Position numbers and translations under genes: made by a program | In this document: one piece after another, positions 38,201-49,745 of the stretch | Layout of the letters: each line of letters opens with the position of its first letter | Position numbering within the stretch: the first letter of the stretch is position 1 | The notes under the pieces: generated by a model | What the model saw: only the letters and a program-made list of their open reading frames with translations | Database searches by the model: none | Told to the model about the DNA's origin: nothing | NCBI GenBank assembly: GCA_023053545.1 | Contig: JAKZAN010000026.1 | Coordinates: forward strand, 1 to 64,000 | Length of the DNA: 64,000 nt | Direction: 5' to 3' | DNA from: Lepidurus packardi | Taxonomy: Eukaryota > Arthropoda > Branchiopoda > Notostraca > Triopsidae

Positions 38201-41200
38201 CGAAATTTCGACATTTGAAGAAAGCACAGTTAAGGCAATCTAATTTTGTCGTTTTTATCAATTATTATATTATATTATTTGCATGCAAAAAACGAAATTT
38301 CGACATTTGAAGAAAGCACAGTTAAGGCAATCTAATTTTGTCGTTTTTATCAATTATTATATTATATTATTTGCATGCAAAAAACGAAATTTCGACATTT
38401 GAAGAAAGCACAGTTAAGGCAATCTAATTTTGTCGTTTTTATCAATTATTATATTATATTATTTGCATGCAAAAAACGAAATTTCGACATTTGAAGAAAG
38501 CACAGTTAAGGCAATCTAATTCTGTCGTTTTTATCAATTATTATATTATATTATTTGCATGCAAAAAACGAAATTTCGACATTTGAAGAAAGCACAGTTA
38601 AGGCAATCTAATTTTGTCGTTTTTATCAATTATTATATTATATTATTTGCATGCAAAAAACGAAATTTCGACATTTGAAGAAAGCACAGTTAAGCAATCT
38701 AATTTTGTCGTTTTTATCAATTATTATATTATATTATTTGCATGCAAAAAACCGAAAGGCATTTAAAGTACGCGAAATCAATACATAGATATAAACGAAA
38801 TTTCGACATTTGAAGAAAGCACAGTTAAGGCAATCTAATTTTGTCGTTTTTATCAATTATTATATTATATTATTTGCATGCAAAAAACGAAATTTCGACA
38901 TTTGAAGAAAGCACAGTTAAGGCAATCTAATTTTGTCGTTTTTATCAATTATTATATTATATTATTTGCATGCAAAAAACGAAATTTCGACATTTGAAGA
39001 AAGCACAGTTAAGGCAATCTAATTTTGTCGTTTTTATCAATTATTATATTATATTATTTGCATGCAAAAAACGAAATTTCGACATTTGAAGAAAGCACAG
39101 TTAAGGCAATCTAATTTTGTCGTTTTTATCAATTATTATATTATATTATTTGCATGCAAAAAACGAAATTTCGACATTTGAAGAAAGCACAGTTAAGGCA
39201 ATCTAATTTTGTCGTTTTTATCAATTATTATATTATATTATTTGCATTCAAAAAACCGAAAGGCATTTAAAGTACGCGAAATCAATACATAGATATAAAC
39301 GAAATTTCGACATTTGAAGAAAGCACAGTTAAGGCAATCTAATTTTGTCGTTTTTATCAATTATTATATTATATTATTTGCATGCAAAAAACGAAATTTC
39401 GACATTTGAAGAAAGCACAGTTAAGGCAATCTAATTTTGTCGTTTTATCAATTATTATATTATATTATTTGCATGCAAAAAACGAAATTTCGACATTTGA
39501 AGAAAGCACAGTTAAGGCAATCTAATTTTGTCGTTTTTATCAATTATTATATTATATTATTTGCATGCAAAAAACGAAATTTCGACATTTGAAGAAAGCA
39601 CAGTTAAGGCAATCTAATTTTGTCGTTTTTATCAATTATTATATTATATTATTTGCATGCAAAAAACGAAATTTCGACATTTGAAGAAAGCACAGTTAAG
39701 GCAATCTAATTTTGTCGTTTTTATCAATTATTATATTATATTATTTGCATGCAAAAAACGAAATTTCGACATTTGAAGAAAGCACAGTTAAGGCAATCTA
39801 ATTTTGTCGTTTTTATCAATTATTATATTATATTATTTGCATGCAAAAAACGAAATTTCGACATTTGAAGAAAGCACAGTTAAGGCAATCTAATTTTGTC
39901 GTTTTTATCAATTATTATATTATATTATTTGCATGCAAAAAACCAAATTTCGACATTTGAAGAAAGCACAGTTAAGGCAATCTAATTTTGTCGTTTTTAT
40001 CAATTATTATATTATATTATTTGCATGCAAAAAACGAAATTTCGACATTTGAAGAAAGCACAGTTAAGGCAATCTAATTTTGTCGTTTTTATCAATTATT
40101 ATATTATATTATTTGCATGCAAAAAACGAAATTTCGACATTTGAAGAAAGCACAGTTAAGGCAATCTAATTTTGTCGTTTTTATCAATTATTATATTATA
40201 TTATTTGCATGCAAAAAACCGAAAGGCATTTAAAGTACGCGAAATCAATACATAGATATAAACGAAATTTCGACATTTGAAGAAAGCACAGTTAAGGCAA
40301 TCTAATTTTGTCGTTTTTATCAATTATTATATTATATTATTTGCATGCAAAAAACGAAATTTCGACATTTGAAGAAAGCACAGTTAAGGCAATCTAATTT
40401 TGTCGTTTTTATCAATTATTATATTATATTATTTGCATGCAAAAAACGAAATTTCGACATTTGAAGAAAGCACAGTTAAGGCAATCTAATTTTGTCGTTT
40501 TTATCAATTATTATATTATATTATTTGCATGCAAAAAACGAAATTTCGACATTTGAAGAAAGCACAGTTAAGGCAATCTAATTTTGTCGTTTTTATCAAT
40601 TATTATATTATATTATTTGCATGCAAAAAACGAAATTTCGACATTTGAAGAAAGCACAGTTAAGGCAATCTAATTTTGTCGTTTTTATCAATTATTATAT
40701 TATATTATTTGCATTCAAAAAACCGAAAGGCATTTAAAGTACGCGAAATCAATACATAGATATAAACGAAATTTCGACATTTGAAGAAAGCACAGTTAAG
40801 GCAATCTAATTTTGTCGTTTTTATCAATTATTATATTATATTATTTGCATGCAAAAAACGAAATTTCGACATTTGAAGAAAGCACAGTTAAGGCAATCTA
40901 ATTTTGTCGTTTTATCAATTATTATATTATATTATTTGCATGCAAAAAACGAAATTTCGACATTTGAAGAAAGCACAGTTAAGGCAATCTAATTTTGTCG
41001 TTTTTATCAATTATTATATTATATTATTTGCATGCAAAAAACGAAATTTCGACATTTGAAGAAAGCACAGTTAAGGCAATCTAATTTTGTCGTTTTTATC
41101 AATTATTATATTATATTATTTGCATGCAAAAAACGAAATTTCGACATTTGAAGAAAGCACAGTTAAGGCAATCTAATTTTGTCGTTTTTATCAATTATTA

Positions 41201-43256
41201 TATTATATTATTTGCATGCAAAAAACGAAATTTCGACATTTGAAGAAAGCACAGTTAAGGCAATCTAATTTTGTCGTTTTTATCAATTATTATATTATAT
41301 TATTTGCATGCAAAAAACGAAATTTCGACATTTGAAGAAAGCACAGTTAAGGCAATCTAATTTTGTCGTTTTTATCAATTATTATATTATATTATTTGCA
41401 TGCAAAAAACGAAATTTCGACATTTGAAGAAAGCACAGTTAAGGCAATCTAATTTTGTCGTTTTTATCAATTATTATATTATATTATTTGCATGCAAAAA
41501 ACGAAATTTCGACATTTGAAGAAAGCACAGTTAAGGCAATCTAATTTTGTCGTTTTTATCAATTATTATATTATATTATTTGCATGCAAAAAACGAAATT
41601 TCGACATTTGAAGAAAGCACAGTTAAGGCAATCTAATTTTGTCGTTTTTATCAATTATTATATTATATTATTTGCATGCAAAAAACCGAAAGGCATTTAA
41701 AGTACGCGAAATCAATACATAGATATAAACGAAATTTCGACATTTGAAGAAAGCACAGTTAAGGCAATCTAATTTTGTCGTTTTTATCAATTATTATATT
41801 ATATTATTTGCATGCAAAAAACGAAATTTCGACATTTGAAGAAAGCACAGTTAAGGCAATCTAATTTTGTCGTTTTTATCAATTATTATATTATATTATT
41901 TGCATGCAAAAAACGAAATTTCGACATTTGAAGAAAGCACAGTTAAGGCAATCTAATTTTGTCGTTTTTATCAATTATTATATTATATTATTTGCATGCA
42001 AAAAACGAAATTTCGACATTTGAAGAAAGCACAGTTAAGGCAATCTAATTTTGTCGTTTTTATCAATTATTATATTATATTATTTGCATGCAAAAAACGA
42101 AATTTCGACATTTGAAGAAAGCACAGTTAAGGCAATCTAATTTTGTCGTTTTTATCAATTATTATATTATATTATTTGCATTCAAAAAACCGAAAGGCAT
42201 TTAAAGTACGCGAAATCAATACATAGATATAAACGAAATTTCGACATTTGAAGAAAGCACAGTTAAGGCAATCTAATTTTGTCGTTTTTATCAATTATTA
42301 TATTATATTATTTGCATGCAAAAAACGAAATTTCGACATTTGAAGAAAGCACAGTTAAGGCAATCTAATTTTGTCGTTTTATCAATTATTATATTATATT
42401 ATTTGCATGCAAAAAACGAAATTTCGACATTTGAAGAAAGCACAGTTAAGGCAATCTAATTTTGTCGTTTTTATCAATTATTATATTATATTATTTGCAT
42501 GCAAAAAACGAAATTTCGACATTTGAAGAAAGCACAGTTAAGGCAATCTAATTTTGTCGTTTTTATCAATTATTATATTATATTATTTGCATGCAAAAAA
42601 CGAAATTTCGACATTTGAAGAAAGCACAGTTAAGGCAATCTAATTTTGTCGTTTTTATCAATTATTATATTATATTATTTGCATGCAAAAAACGAAATTT
42701 CGACATTTGAAGAAAGCACAGTTAAGGCAATCTAATTTTGTCGTTTTTATCAATTATTATATTATATTATTTGCATGCAAAAAACGAAATTTCGACATTT
42801 GAAGAAAGCACAGTTAAGGCAATCTAATTTTGTCGTTTTTATCAATTATTATATTATATTATTTGCATGCAAAAAACGAAATTTCGACATTTGAAGAAAG
42901 CACAGTTAAGGCAATCTAATTTTGTCGTTTTTATCAATTATTATATTATATTATTTGCATGCAAAAAACGAAATTTCGACATTTGAAGAAAGCACAGTTA
43001 AGGCAATCTAATTTTGTCGTTTTTATCAATTATTATATTATATTATTTGCATGCAAAAAACGAAATTTCGACATTTGAAGAAAGCACAGTTAAGGCAATC
43101 TAATTTTGTCGTTTTTATCAATTATTATATTATATTATTTGCATTCAAAAAACCGAAAGGCATTTAAAGTACGCGAAATCAATACATAGATATAAACGAA
43201 ATTTCGACATTTGAAGAAAGCACAGTTAAGGCAATCTAATTTTGTCGTTTTTATCA
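35236..43256. repeat. Satellite array C
   Basis: Same 92/136-bp satellite, resuming after the BEL duplication. It shares the marker variants of arrays A and B: TTAATT...TATATAA at 37613, a missing T in CGTTTTATC near 39441, 40911 and 42375 (each following a GCATTC long unit), and AAACCAAATT near 39945. It also has its own TCTGTCG variant (about 36870 and 38522). It ends against the coiled-coil gene region, where a diverged copy of part of the monomer follows. Confidence 0.97.
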
Positions 43257-43282
43257 AGCTCAAGCAGCAGAAACGTCAATCG

Positions 43283-43330
43283 AAATCGAAAGAACAGTCA
43301 ATGTAGTCTAATTTTGTCATTTTTGTAAAG
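43283..43330. repeat. Diverged partial satellite monomer overlapping the end of a coding frame
   Basis: About 48 bp at the array edge align with the monomer part running from GAAGAAAGCACAG to TTTTTATCAA. Over 40 aligned bases I count 8 differences (about 80% identity), whereas units inside the arrays are 98-100% alike. On the minus strand this segment is also the last codons and stop of the small frame at 43298-43471. It may be an old edge monomer or the source sequence of the satellite. Confidence 0.75.
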
Positions 43331-43471
43331 TTCAATGAGGGGCTGGGTATGAATTTTATCGTCCAGGTAATCAGAAAACCTAGGATCATTGACAATGTCT
43401 TGTTCATCGCGAAAAGCATCTTGAATATACTTAACATAGAAACGGGTATGTTCACCGTTCACGGTGTCCAT
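43298..43471 (-). CDS. 57-codon frame downstream of the coiled-coil gene, possibly its displaced C-terminus
   Basis: ATG at 43471 to TGA at 43298. It encodes an acidic, aromatic-rich peptide containing FYVKYIQDAFRDEQDIVND and HTQPLIELYKNDKIRLH, which looks like real protein. It begins 2 nt after the stop of the upstream minus-strand gene, in a different frame, and its frame is open for three codons before the ATG. It could be a second small cistron, or the real end of that gene, displaced by an indel or spliced differently. The last seven or so residues (KNDKIRL) are also encoded in every satellite monomer on the minus strand, followed there too by a stop. I recognise no family. Confidence 0.5.
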   Translation of the reverse strand: MDTVNGEHTRFYVKYIQDAFRDEQDIVNDPRFSDYLDDKIHTQPLIELYKNDKIRLH

Positions 43472-43473
43472 AC

Positions 43474-44328
43474 CTAAGTCTCATTCTGTAATTTCCTCTC
43501 CAAAGCCCTGATTTTTTTGTGAGCTTTTATGAGTTCCGCATTCTTCCCTCTCAAAACAGCGTGTAACTGACAGGCCTTTTGCTTTTCACGATCATTGTTC
43601 TGCAAGCGCTTGCATAAAGCGAAATATTTTTTATACAAGTTGCGAAACTTTTGCCTGTAAGAGCAATTGTGATTTATACTTATTGCCTGCTTTGGAATCT
43701 GTCTATGGGAAGAGGGGTTAACAACCTGAGGCTGAGAAACCGCGTTTCTTCTCTGTGAAGAAGACTCAGCATCAGAGTCAGACAGAGCAAAATTATCCTC
43801 AATTAGCACAGCCGGCTGTGAAAGCTTACTACTACCACCATTACCTGCAGATGCTTGTGGTTGTGTACAACTACTGGTACTATTATTACTGCTGCAGTTA
43901 AAAAATTCGAATGGCTGTCTCTTGAAATTTTCGATTGTATCTAATTTTCCCGGACAACTGGTGTCAATCTTCATCAAGCGGATTAAACCCATCTTCAGCT
44001 TTTTAGCTCGTGCAACTAATGACCTGAGCAAGTTTTCTTCACTAACGTTCAATCTAGTTCTAGAACTACCTTCCACTTCCAGTGAAAAAATAGACACGAT
44101 CCAGCTTAAAAAATCTTTTCGCTTCGCATGCTTTCTTTTAGACTGCTCCAGAAAAAGATTGTGAAGCTCAAGAACGACTCCATTACTTAAAAAAGGTTTC
44201 GGCCTGGCAATGGAAGTCCAAGTATCCAACGTCTTCAAGTGACTCTTTAATATCCCTATTTCATCACAGAACGGACCAATACGGTCATCATCATTAACAT
44301 CAGGACTTGAAGTTGAACTTGAAGCCAT
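43474..44328 (-). CDS. Uncharacterised protein with C-terminal coiled coil
   Basis: 284 residues from ATG 44328 (G at +4) to TAG 43474. Residues 1-20 are Ser/Asp-rich. Residues 25-125 are mixed helical with a basic stretch (EQSKRKHAKRKDFLSW). Residues 140-215 are low complexity, rich in Ser/Asn/Gln. Residues 222-284 are strongly basic and heptad-like (YRQKFRNLYKKYFALCKRL ... IRALERKL), predicting a coiled coil. No signal peptide or membrane segment is visible, so it is probably nuclear or cytosolic. Codon usage is coding-like and the frame is open throughout. The abrupt end and the coding-like frame just beyond it suggest the C-terminus may be longer than shown. It is transcribed away from the minisatellite and the OTU-like gene. 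I do not recognise the family and assign no function. Confidence 0.6.
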   Translation of the reverse strand: MASSSTSSPDVNDDDRIGPFCDEIGILKSHLKTLDTWTSIARPKPFLSNGVVLELHNLFLEQSKRKHAKRKDFLSWIVSIFSLEVEGSSRTRLNVSEENLLRSLVARAKKLKMGLIRLMKIDTSCPGKLDTIENFKRQPFEFFNCSSNNSTSSCTQPQASAGNGGSSKLSQPAVLIEDNFALSDSDAESSSQRRNAVSQPQVVNPSSHRQIPKQAISINHNCSYRQKFRNLYKKYFALCKRLQNNDREKQKACQLHAVLRGKNAELIKAHKKIRALERKLQNET

Positions 44329-44336
44329 ACCGTAAT

Positions 44337-44850
44337 GCGAAATGCGTTAATAACGGACTCAAATTAACTAATTAAGTTTTACTTTGAGGTTTTACTTTGA
44401 TGATAATTGATTAAATCGATTTCAATCAGTCAAGCTTAATTTTGATAGGATAATATTAATTATAAATTAAATAAAATTGAGTTGAGTTTGACTCACAATT
44501 TGGTTGTTTTTTGGGTTCTTCTTGTCTTCGACTTGAGCTTGACGTTCACCAAGACGTTCACACGTAAGTAGGGTGTTGACACGTAGGGTGTTGTCTCAAC
44601 GACTCAAGCAAAAACACTGACCAAATGGATTGGACCAAAAATGGTTTAGCTTCGCTTTAGCAGGGTGAAATTAAACTAGCTTTCAATAGAAAACCAGATA
44701 TAAAAAAATCTGGCTTTCTATTCAGTCGAGCCTTGAGTTCCAGATCCAGATTATCAATCCCCAAAGCGCAAACGGCTTATTTCCACGATTTCGAACCATT
44801 TTCAAAACGATCAATCTCGTTTTCTTGTACTGTGTATACCATGAGGTGAT
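44337..44850. other. AT-rich upstream region of the coiled-coil gene
   Basis: No gene seen. It holds short direct repeats (CAAAGTAAAAC-like on the minus strand, twice near 44375-44400; GACGTTCAC and TAGGGTGTTG pairs near 44551-44605). A plus-strand TATA-like TATAAAAA at 44699-44706 with an initiator-like TCAGTC at 44722-44727 would direct transcription into the hairpins that follow. TATA-to-initiator spacing (about 25 bp) is at the short end of normal, so this promoter is only a suggestion. Confidence 0.4.
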
Positions 44851-44944
44851 GAAGGAGAAATGCAAAACCAACCTCCCAACAAACTTTTCCTAAGGCTTAG
44901 CTTAGGAAAAGTTTGTTGGGAGGTTGGTTTTGCATTTCTCCTTC
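44851..44944. repeat. Perfect inverted repeat, 44-bp arms, 6-nt loop
   Basis: Arms 44851-44894 and 44901-44944 are exact reverse complements (44 of 44) around GCTTAG. A transcript from either strand would fold into a long perfect hairpin. The centre holds the motif AAGGCTTAG, which recurs in the centre of the next hairpin. Confidence 0.95.
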
Positions 44945-44945
44945 T

Positions 44946-44992
44946 GAATTGCCATCTACAAGGCTTAGGCTAAGCCTTGTAGATGGCAATTC
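44946..44992. repeat. Perfect inverted repeat, 23-bp arms, 1-nt centre
   Basis: Arms 44946-44968 and 44970-44992 are exact reverse complements around one G. It begins one base after the first hairpin and has AAGGCTTAG at the same position relative to its centre. It is neither part of the minisatellite nor of the satellite. Confidence 0.95.
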
Positions 44993-45149
44993 GACGAAAT
45001 TTACATCTCTATGCCGGATATTAAATCACATACACCACAAGTGTAAATTCCTAAAAATTAAGAGAAAATGTACATTCACGTACCTCTAAATTTCGTACCT
45101 CTTTCTAGTTTCAACTAAAAACCAAGCCATTATATTAGATTAACTAGCT

Positions 45150-48100
45150 GAGATATTCTTCTTTTGGTATTGAATGACCAATTCGGTATCTCATGCTAAG
45201 ATTATTTTTTTTAAAAAAATCCGCCCTAGCTGACCAGCGCACGGCTGTTGAGGCCACTGCAATGGCCGCGAAGGCAGCTTTCAACTTTTCCGTTTGGAAA
45301 TTCGAAGATAGCAGCTATAAATACAGGAAAAATACCCTTAGCTAGCTCACATTCTTCTTGATTATTGAATGACCCGGGAGTCTCATGTCATGCTAAGATT
45401 ACAGTATTTAAAAAACAAAAAAAACATCCGCCCTAGCTGACCAGCGCACGGCTGTTGAGGCCACTGCAATGGCCGCGAAGGCAGCTTTCAACTTTTCCGT
45501 TTGGAAATTCGAAGATAGCAGCTATAAATACAGGAAAAATACCCTTAGCTAGCTCACATTCTTCTTGATTATTGAATGACCCGGGAGTCTCATGTCATGC
45601 TAATATTATTTAAAAAACAAAAAAAACATCCGCCCTAGCTGACCAGCGCACGGCTGTTGAGGCCACTGCAATGGCCGCGAAGGCAGCTTTCAACTTTTCC
45701 GTTTGGAAATTCGAAGATAGCAGCTATAAATACAGGAAAAATACCCTTAGCTAGCTCACATTCTTCTTGATTATTGAATGACCCGGGAGTCTCATGTCAT
45801 GCTAAGATTATTTAAAAAACAAAAAAAACATCCGCCCTAGCTGACCAGCGCACGGCTGTTGAGGCCACTGCAATGGCCGCGAAGGCAGCTTTCAACTTTT
45901 CCGTTTGGAAATTCGAAGATAGCAGCTATAAATACAGGAAAAATACCCTTAGCTAGCTCACATTCTTCTTGATTATTGAATGACCCGGGAGTCTCATGTC
46001 ATGCTAAGATTACAGTATTTAAAAAACAAAAAAAACATCCGCCCTATCTGACCAGCGCACGGCTGTTGAGGCCACTGCAATGGCCGCGAAGGCAGCTTTC
46101 AACTTTTCCGTTTGGAAATTCGAAGATAGCAGCTATAAATACAGGAAAAATACCCTTAGCTAGCTCACATTCTTCTTGATTATTGAATGACCCGGGAGTC
46201 TCATGTCATGCTAAGATTATTTAAAAAACAAAAAAAACATCCGCCCTAGCTGACCAGCGCACGGCTGTTGAGGCCACTGCAATGGCCGCGAAGGCAGCTT
46301 TCAACTTTTCCGTTTGGAAATTCGAAGATAGCAGCTATAAATACAGGAAAAATACCCTTAGCTAGCTCACATTCTTCTTGATTATTGAATGACCCGGGAG
46401 TCTCATGTCATGCTAAGATTACAGTATTTAAAAAACAAAAAAAACATCCGCCCTAGCTGACCAGCGCACGGCTGTTGAGGCCACTGCAATGGCCGCGAAG
46501 GCAGCTTTCAACTTTTCCGTTTGGAAATTCGAAGATAGCAGCTATAAATACAGGAAAAATACCCTTAGCTAGCTCACATTCTTCTTGATTATTGAATGAC
46601 CCGGGAGTCTCATGTCATGCTAAGATTATTTAAAAAACAAAAAAAAACATCCGCCCTAGCTGACCAGCGCACGGCTGTTGAGGCCACTGCAATGGCCGCG
46701 AAGGCAGCTTTCAACTTTTCCGTTTGGAAATTCGAAGATAGCAGCTATAAATACAGGAAAAATACCCTTAGCTAGCTCACATTCTTCTTGATTATTGAAT
46801 GACCCGGGAGTCTCATGTCATGCTAAGATTACAGTATTTAAAAAACAAAAAAAACATCCGCCCTAGCTGACCAGCGCACGGCTGTTGAGGCCACTGCAAT
46901 GGCCGCGAAGGCAGCTTTCAACTTTTCCGTTTGGAAATTCGAAGATAGCAGCTATAAATACAGGAAAAATACCCTTAGCTAGCTCACATTCTTCTTGATT
47001 ATTGAATGACCCGGGAGTCTCATGTCATGCTAAGATTATTTAAAAAACAAAAAAAACATCCGCCCTAGCTGACCAGCGCACGGCTGTTGAGGCCACTGCA
47101 ATGGCCGCGAAGGCAGCTTTCAACTTTTCCGTTTGGAAATTCGAAGATAGCAGCTATAAATACAGGAAAAATACCCTTAGCTAGCTCACATTCTTCTTGA
47201 TTATTGAATGACCCGGGAGTCTCATGTCATGCTAAGATTACAGTATTTAAAAAACAAAAAAAACATCCGCCCTAGCTGACCAGCGCACGGCTGTTGAGGC
47301 CACTGCAATGGCCGCGAAGGCAGCTTTCAACTTTTCCGTTTGGAAATTCGAAGATAGCAGCTATAAATACAGGAAAAATACCCTTAGCTAGCTCACATTC
47401 TTCTTCGATTATTGAATGACCCGGGTGTCTCATGTCATGCTAAGATTATTTAAAAAACAAAAAAAACATCCGCCCTAGCTGACCAGCGCACGGCTGTTGA
47501 GGCCACTGCAATGGCCGCGAAGGCAGCTTTCAACTTTTCCGTTTGGAAATTCGAAGATAGCAGCTATAAATACAGGAAAAATACCCTTAGCTAGCTCACA
47601 TTCTTCTTGATTATTGAATGACCCGGGAGTCTCATGTCATGCTAAGATTACAGTATTTAAAAAACAAAAAAAACATCCGCCCTAGCTGACCAGCGCACGG
47701 CTGTTGAGGCCACTGCAATGGCCGCGAAGGCAGCTTTCAACTTTTCCGTTTGGAAATTCGAAGATAGCAGCTATAAATACAGGAAAAATACCCTTAGCTA
47801 GCTCACATTCTTCTTGATTATTGAATGACCCGGGAGTCTCATGTCATGCTAAGATTATTTAAAAAACAAAAAAAACATCCGCCCTAGCTGACCAGCGCAC
47901 GGCTGTTGAGGCCACTGCAATGGCCGCGAAGGCAGCTTTCAACTTTTCCGTTTGGAAATTCGAAGATAGCAGCTATAAATACAGGAAAAATACCCTTAGC
48001 TAGCTCACATTCTTCTTGATTATTGAATGACCCGGGAGTCTCATGTCATGCTAAGATTATTTAAAAAACAAAAAAAACATCCGCCCTAGCTGACCAGCGC

Positions 48101-48610
48101 ACGGCTGTTGAGGCCACTGCAATGGCCGCGAAGGCAGCTTTCAACTTTTCCGTTTGGAAATTCGAAGATAGCAGCTATAAATACAGGAAAAATACCCTTA
48201 GCTAGCTCACATTCTTCTTGATTATTGAATGACCCGGGAGTCTCATGTCATGCTAAGATTACAGTATTTAAAAAACAAAAAAAACATCCGCCCTAGCTGA
48301 CCAGCGCACGGCTGTTGAGGCCACTGCAATGGCCGCGAAGGCAGCTTTCAACTTTTCCGTTTGGAAATTCGAAGATAGCAGCTATAAATACAGGAAAAAT
48401 ACCCTTAGCTAGCTCACATTCTTCTTGATTATTGAATGACCCGGGAGTCTCATGTCATGCTAAGATTACAGTATTTAAAAAACAAAAAAAACATCCGCCC
48501 TAGCTGACCAGCAGCGCACGGCTGTTGAGGCCACTGCAATGGCCGCGAAGGCAGCTTTCCATTTCAACTTTTCAGTTTAGTAATTCAAAGATAGCAGTTA
48601 TAAAATAGAG
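45150..48610. repeat. Minisatellite, 17 units of 202-207 bp, each with a TATA box
   Basis: Tandem units whose core (CCGCCCTAGCTG) starts at 45221, 45428, 45630, 45832, 46039, 46241, 46448, 46651, 46858, 47060, 47267, 47470, 47677, 47879, 48081, 48288 and 48495. Steps are mostly 202-203 or 207 bp, the difference being five bases (ACAGT) after AAGATT. The two types largely alternate, giving a ~409-bp dimer. The first and last units are diverged, usual at array edges; inner units are nearly identical. Each unit has a G+C-rich part (GGCCACTGCAATGGCC) and a TATAAATA box (e.g. 45316-45323) about 30 bp before TCACATTC. Frames inside, such as 45976-46179, are repeat artefacts. It lies between the divergent coiled-coil and OTU-like genes. 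Confidence 0.95.
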
Positions 48611-48644
48611 CTATCTACTAAGGGCCTTTGTAGATATAGCTCTG
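48606..48644. repeat. Imperfect hairpin at the edge of the minisatellite
   Basis: AGAGCTATCTAC is matched after an AAGGGCCTT centre by GTAGATATAGCTCT, a 12-bp stem with a 2-nt bulge. It sits just beyond the last diverged minisatellite unit. Confidence 0.6.
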
Positions 48645-49373
48645 ATTATTTTCTTCAGTAATAAAGTGCTAGTTCGAAATCGCGAATGAATTATATTTAA
48701 AACATTCTAACATTTACAGTGTAACGCACAGTACAGCTGCTGGGAAAACCTCCCTCAATTCTGTATTTTCGTAAGATCTGTTTTGCTGAAAAAACAATTA
48801 ACTAAAACACTTACGCCTTACAATATAAATGAAAATAAGGCAGACCATTCTAAATTATACAATAGAAGTCGCTTTTTTATGCCCACCGCTGTGCTGCTTA
48901 CCATTAACATTGATTAAGCGGCACTTGTTCGGCAACGTAGAAAAGGGAAGGATAAGCTACCTGCAGGCAAAGTGGGCGAACAAGATGGCCGAACAAGCCC
49001 CACCTTCTGGGATATTGACTTCAGGACAAAATCAAGTGTGGTCTACAATTATATTTTTGGAAAATCGGAGGTAACAGATAAAATTCTGAAAAAAATTACT
49101 GTGGGAAAGGAACATGTGTCTAGTTAACCACAATATGCAGGGTTGATTTAATTTTTATTTAAACACTATACTTTCTACAAAACATGTCGTTTAACTCTAA
49201 AATATCTTTTACATTAACAGTTATTTCACTGTCCGACATTCGTGACGGGTGCCTACTCCAACGTTCTACAAAATAGAAAAAGAACGGTTTAGTTACGTGA
49301 ACGCGTGGATTTTCCAAAATTAAAATTCTAAAAAACACCCGATGTCAAGTCGCAATACACAAAAAGTGAAAGG
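48645..49373. other. Intergenic stretch, no gene recognised
   Basis: AT-rich sequence without recognisable coding potential. An 81-codon frame at 48829-49074 is open but has no family resemblance, low-complexity hydrophobic N-terminal composition and no supporting signals, so I do not call it a gene. Confidence 0.5.
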
Positions 49374-49406
49374 TCGACCGGCCTCCCTATTAGGGAGGCC
49401 GGTCGA
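49374..49406. repeat. Perfect palindrome, 16-bp arms, 1-nt centre
   Basis: Arms 49374-49389 and 49391-49406 are exact reverse complements around one T. It is G+C-rich (CGGCCTCCC...) in AT-rich surroundings and has the same one-base-centre architecture as the hairpin at 44946-44992. It is not followed by a U run, so it is not a bacterial terminator. Confidence 0.93.
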
Positions 49407-49743
49407 ATTTTTCAAAATTGTCTGACAGGCATGAAAATGGTCTCAAAAAATCCTTGATTTTTTTGTAAGATTTATAGTGGAAAAACTAAGAAAATCGGAC
49501 AGATAGTTTTTGAGATAAAGCACTTTATATGGTCATTTTTGATGGGAAAAACGTCCGCATTTCCTATGTTAAAAGAAAACGCAGAAGTCGTCGAGGTCAG
49601 AGTTGGCTGTGCTAGCAAGCTATTCCCTGAGCAACCCCACTCCACCCAGTTTTACCACCCCCTGCTACTCTTTCCCGTCCCTGTTTGCTGTAATCCCCTT
49701 AATTTGTCCAAATTGGTTAAAGAACAAGCGGTGTGTTCTAATG
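49407..49743. other. Spacer before the inverted-repeat element
   Basis: No gene recognised. Overlapping short frames (49539-49754, 49603-49791) run into the inverted repeat and look accidental. Confidence 0.45.
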
Positions 49744-49745
49744 TA

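Noticed and set aside
45976..46179. 67-codon frame in the minisatellite
   Set aside because: It only spans one repeat unit and its equivalent is broken in most other units.
45150..48610. Ribosomal spacer repeats
   Set aside because: The repeated-promoter layout resembles an rDNA spacer, but no rRNA gene is near.
48829..49074. 81-codon frame as a gene
   Set aside because: No family resemblance, no promoter or context, and length expected by chance.
49374..49406. Rho-independent terminator
   Set aside because: Shape fits a hairpin, but there is no T run right after it and the DNA is eukaryotic.
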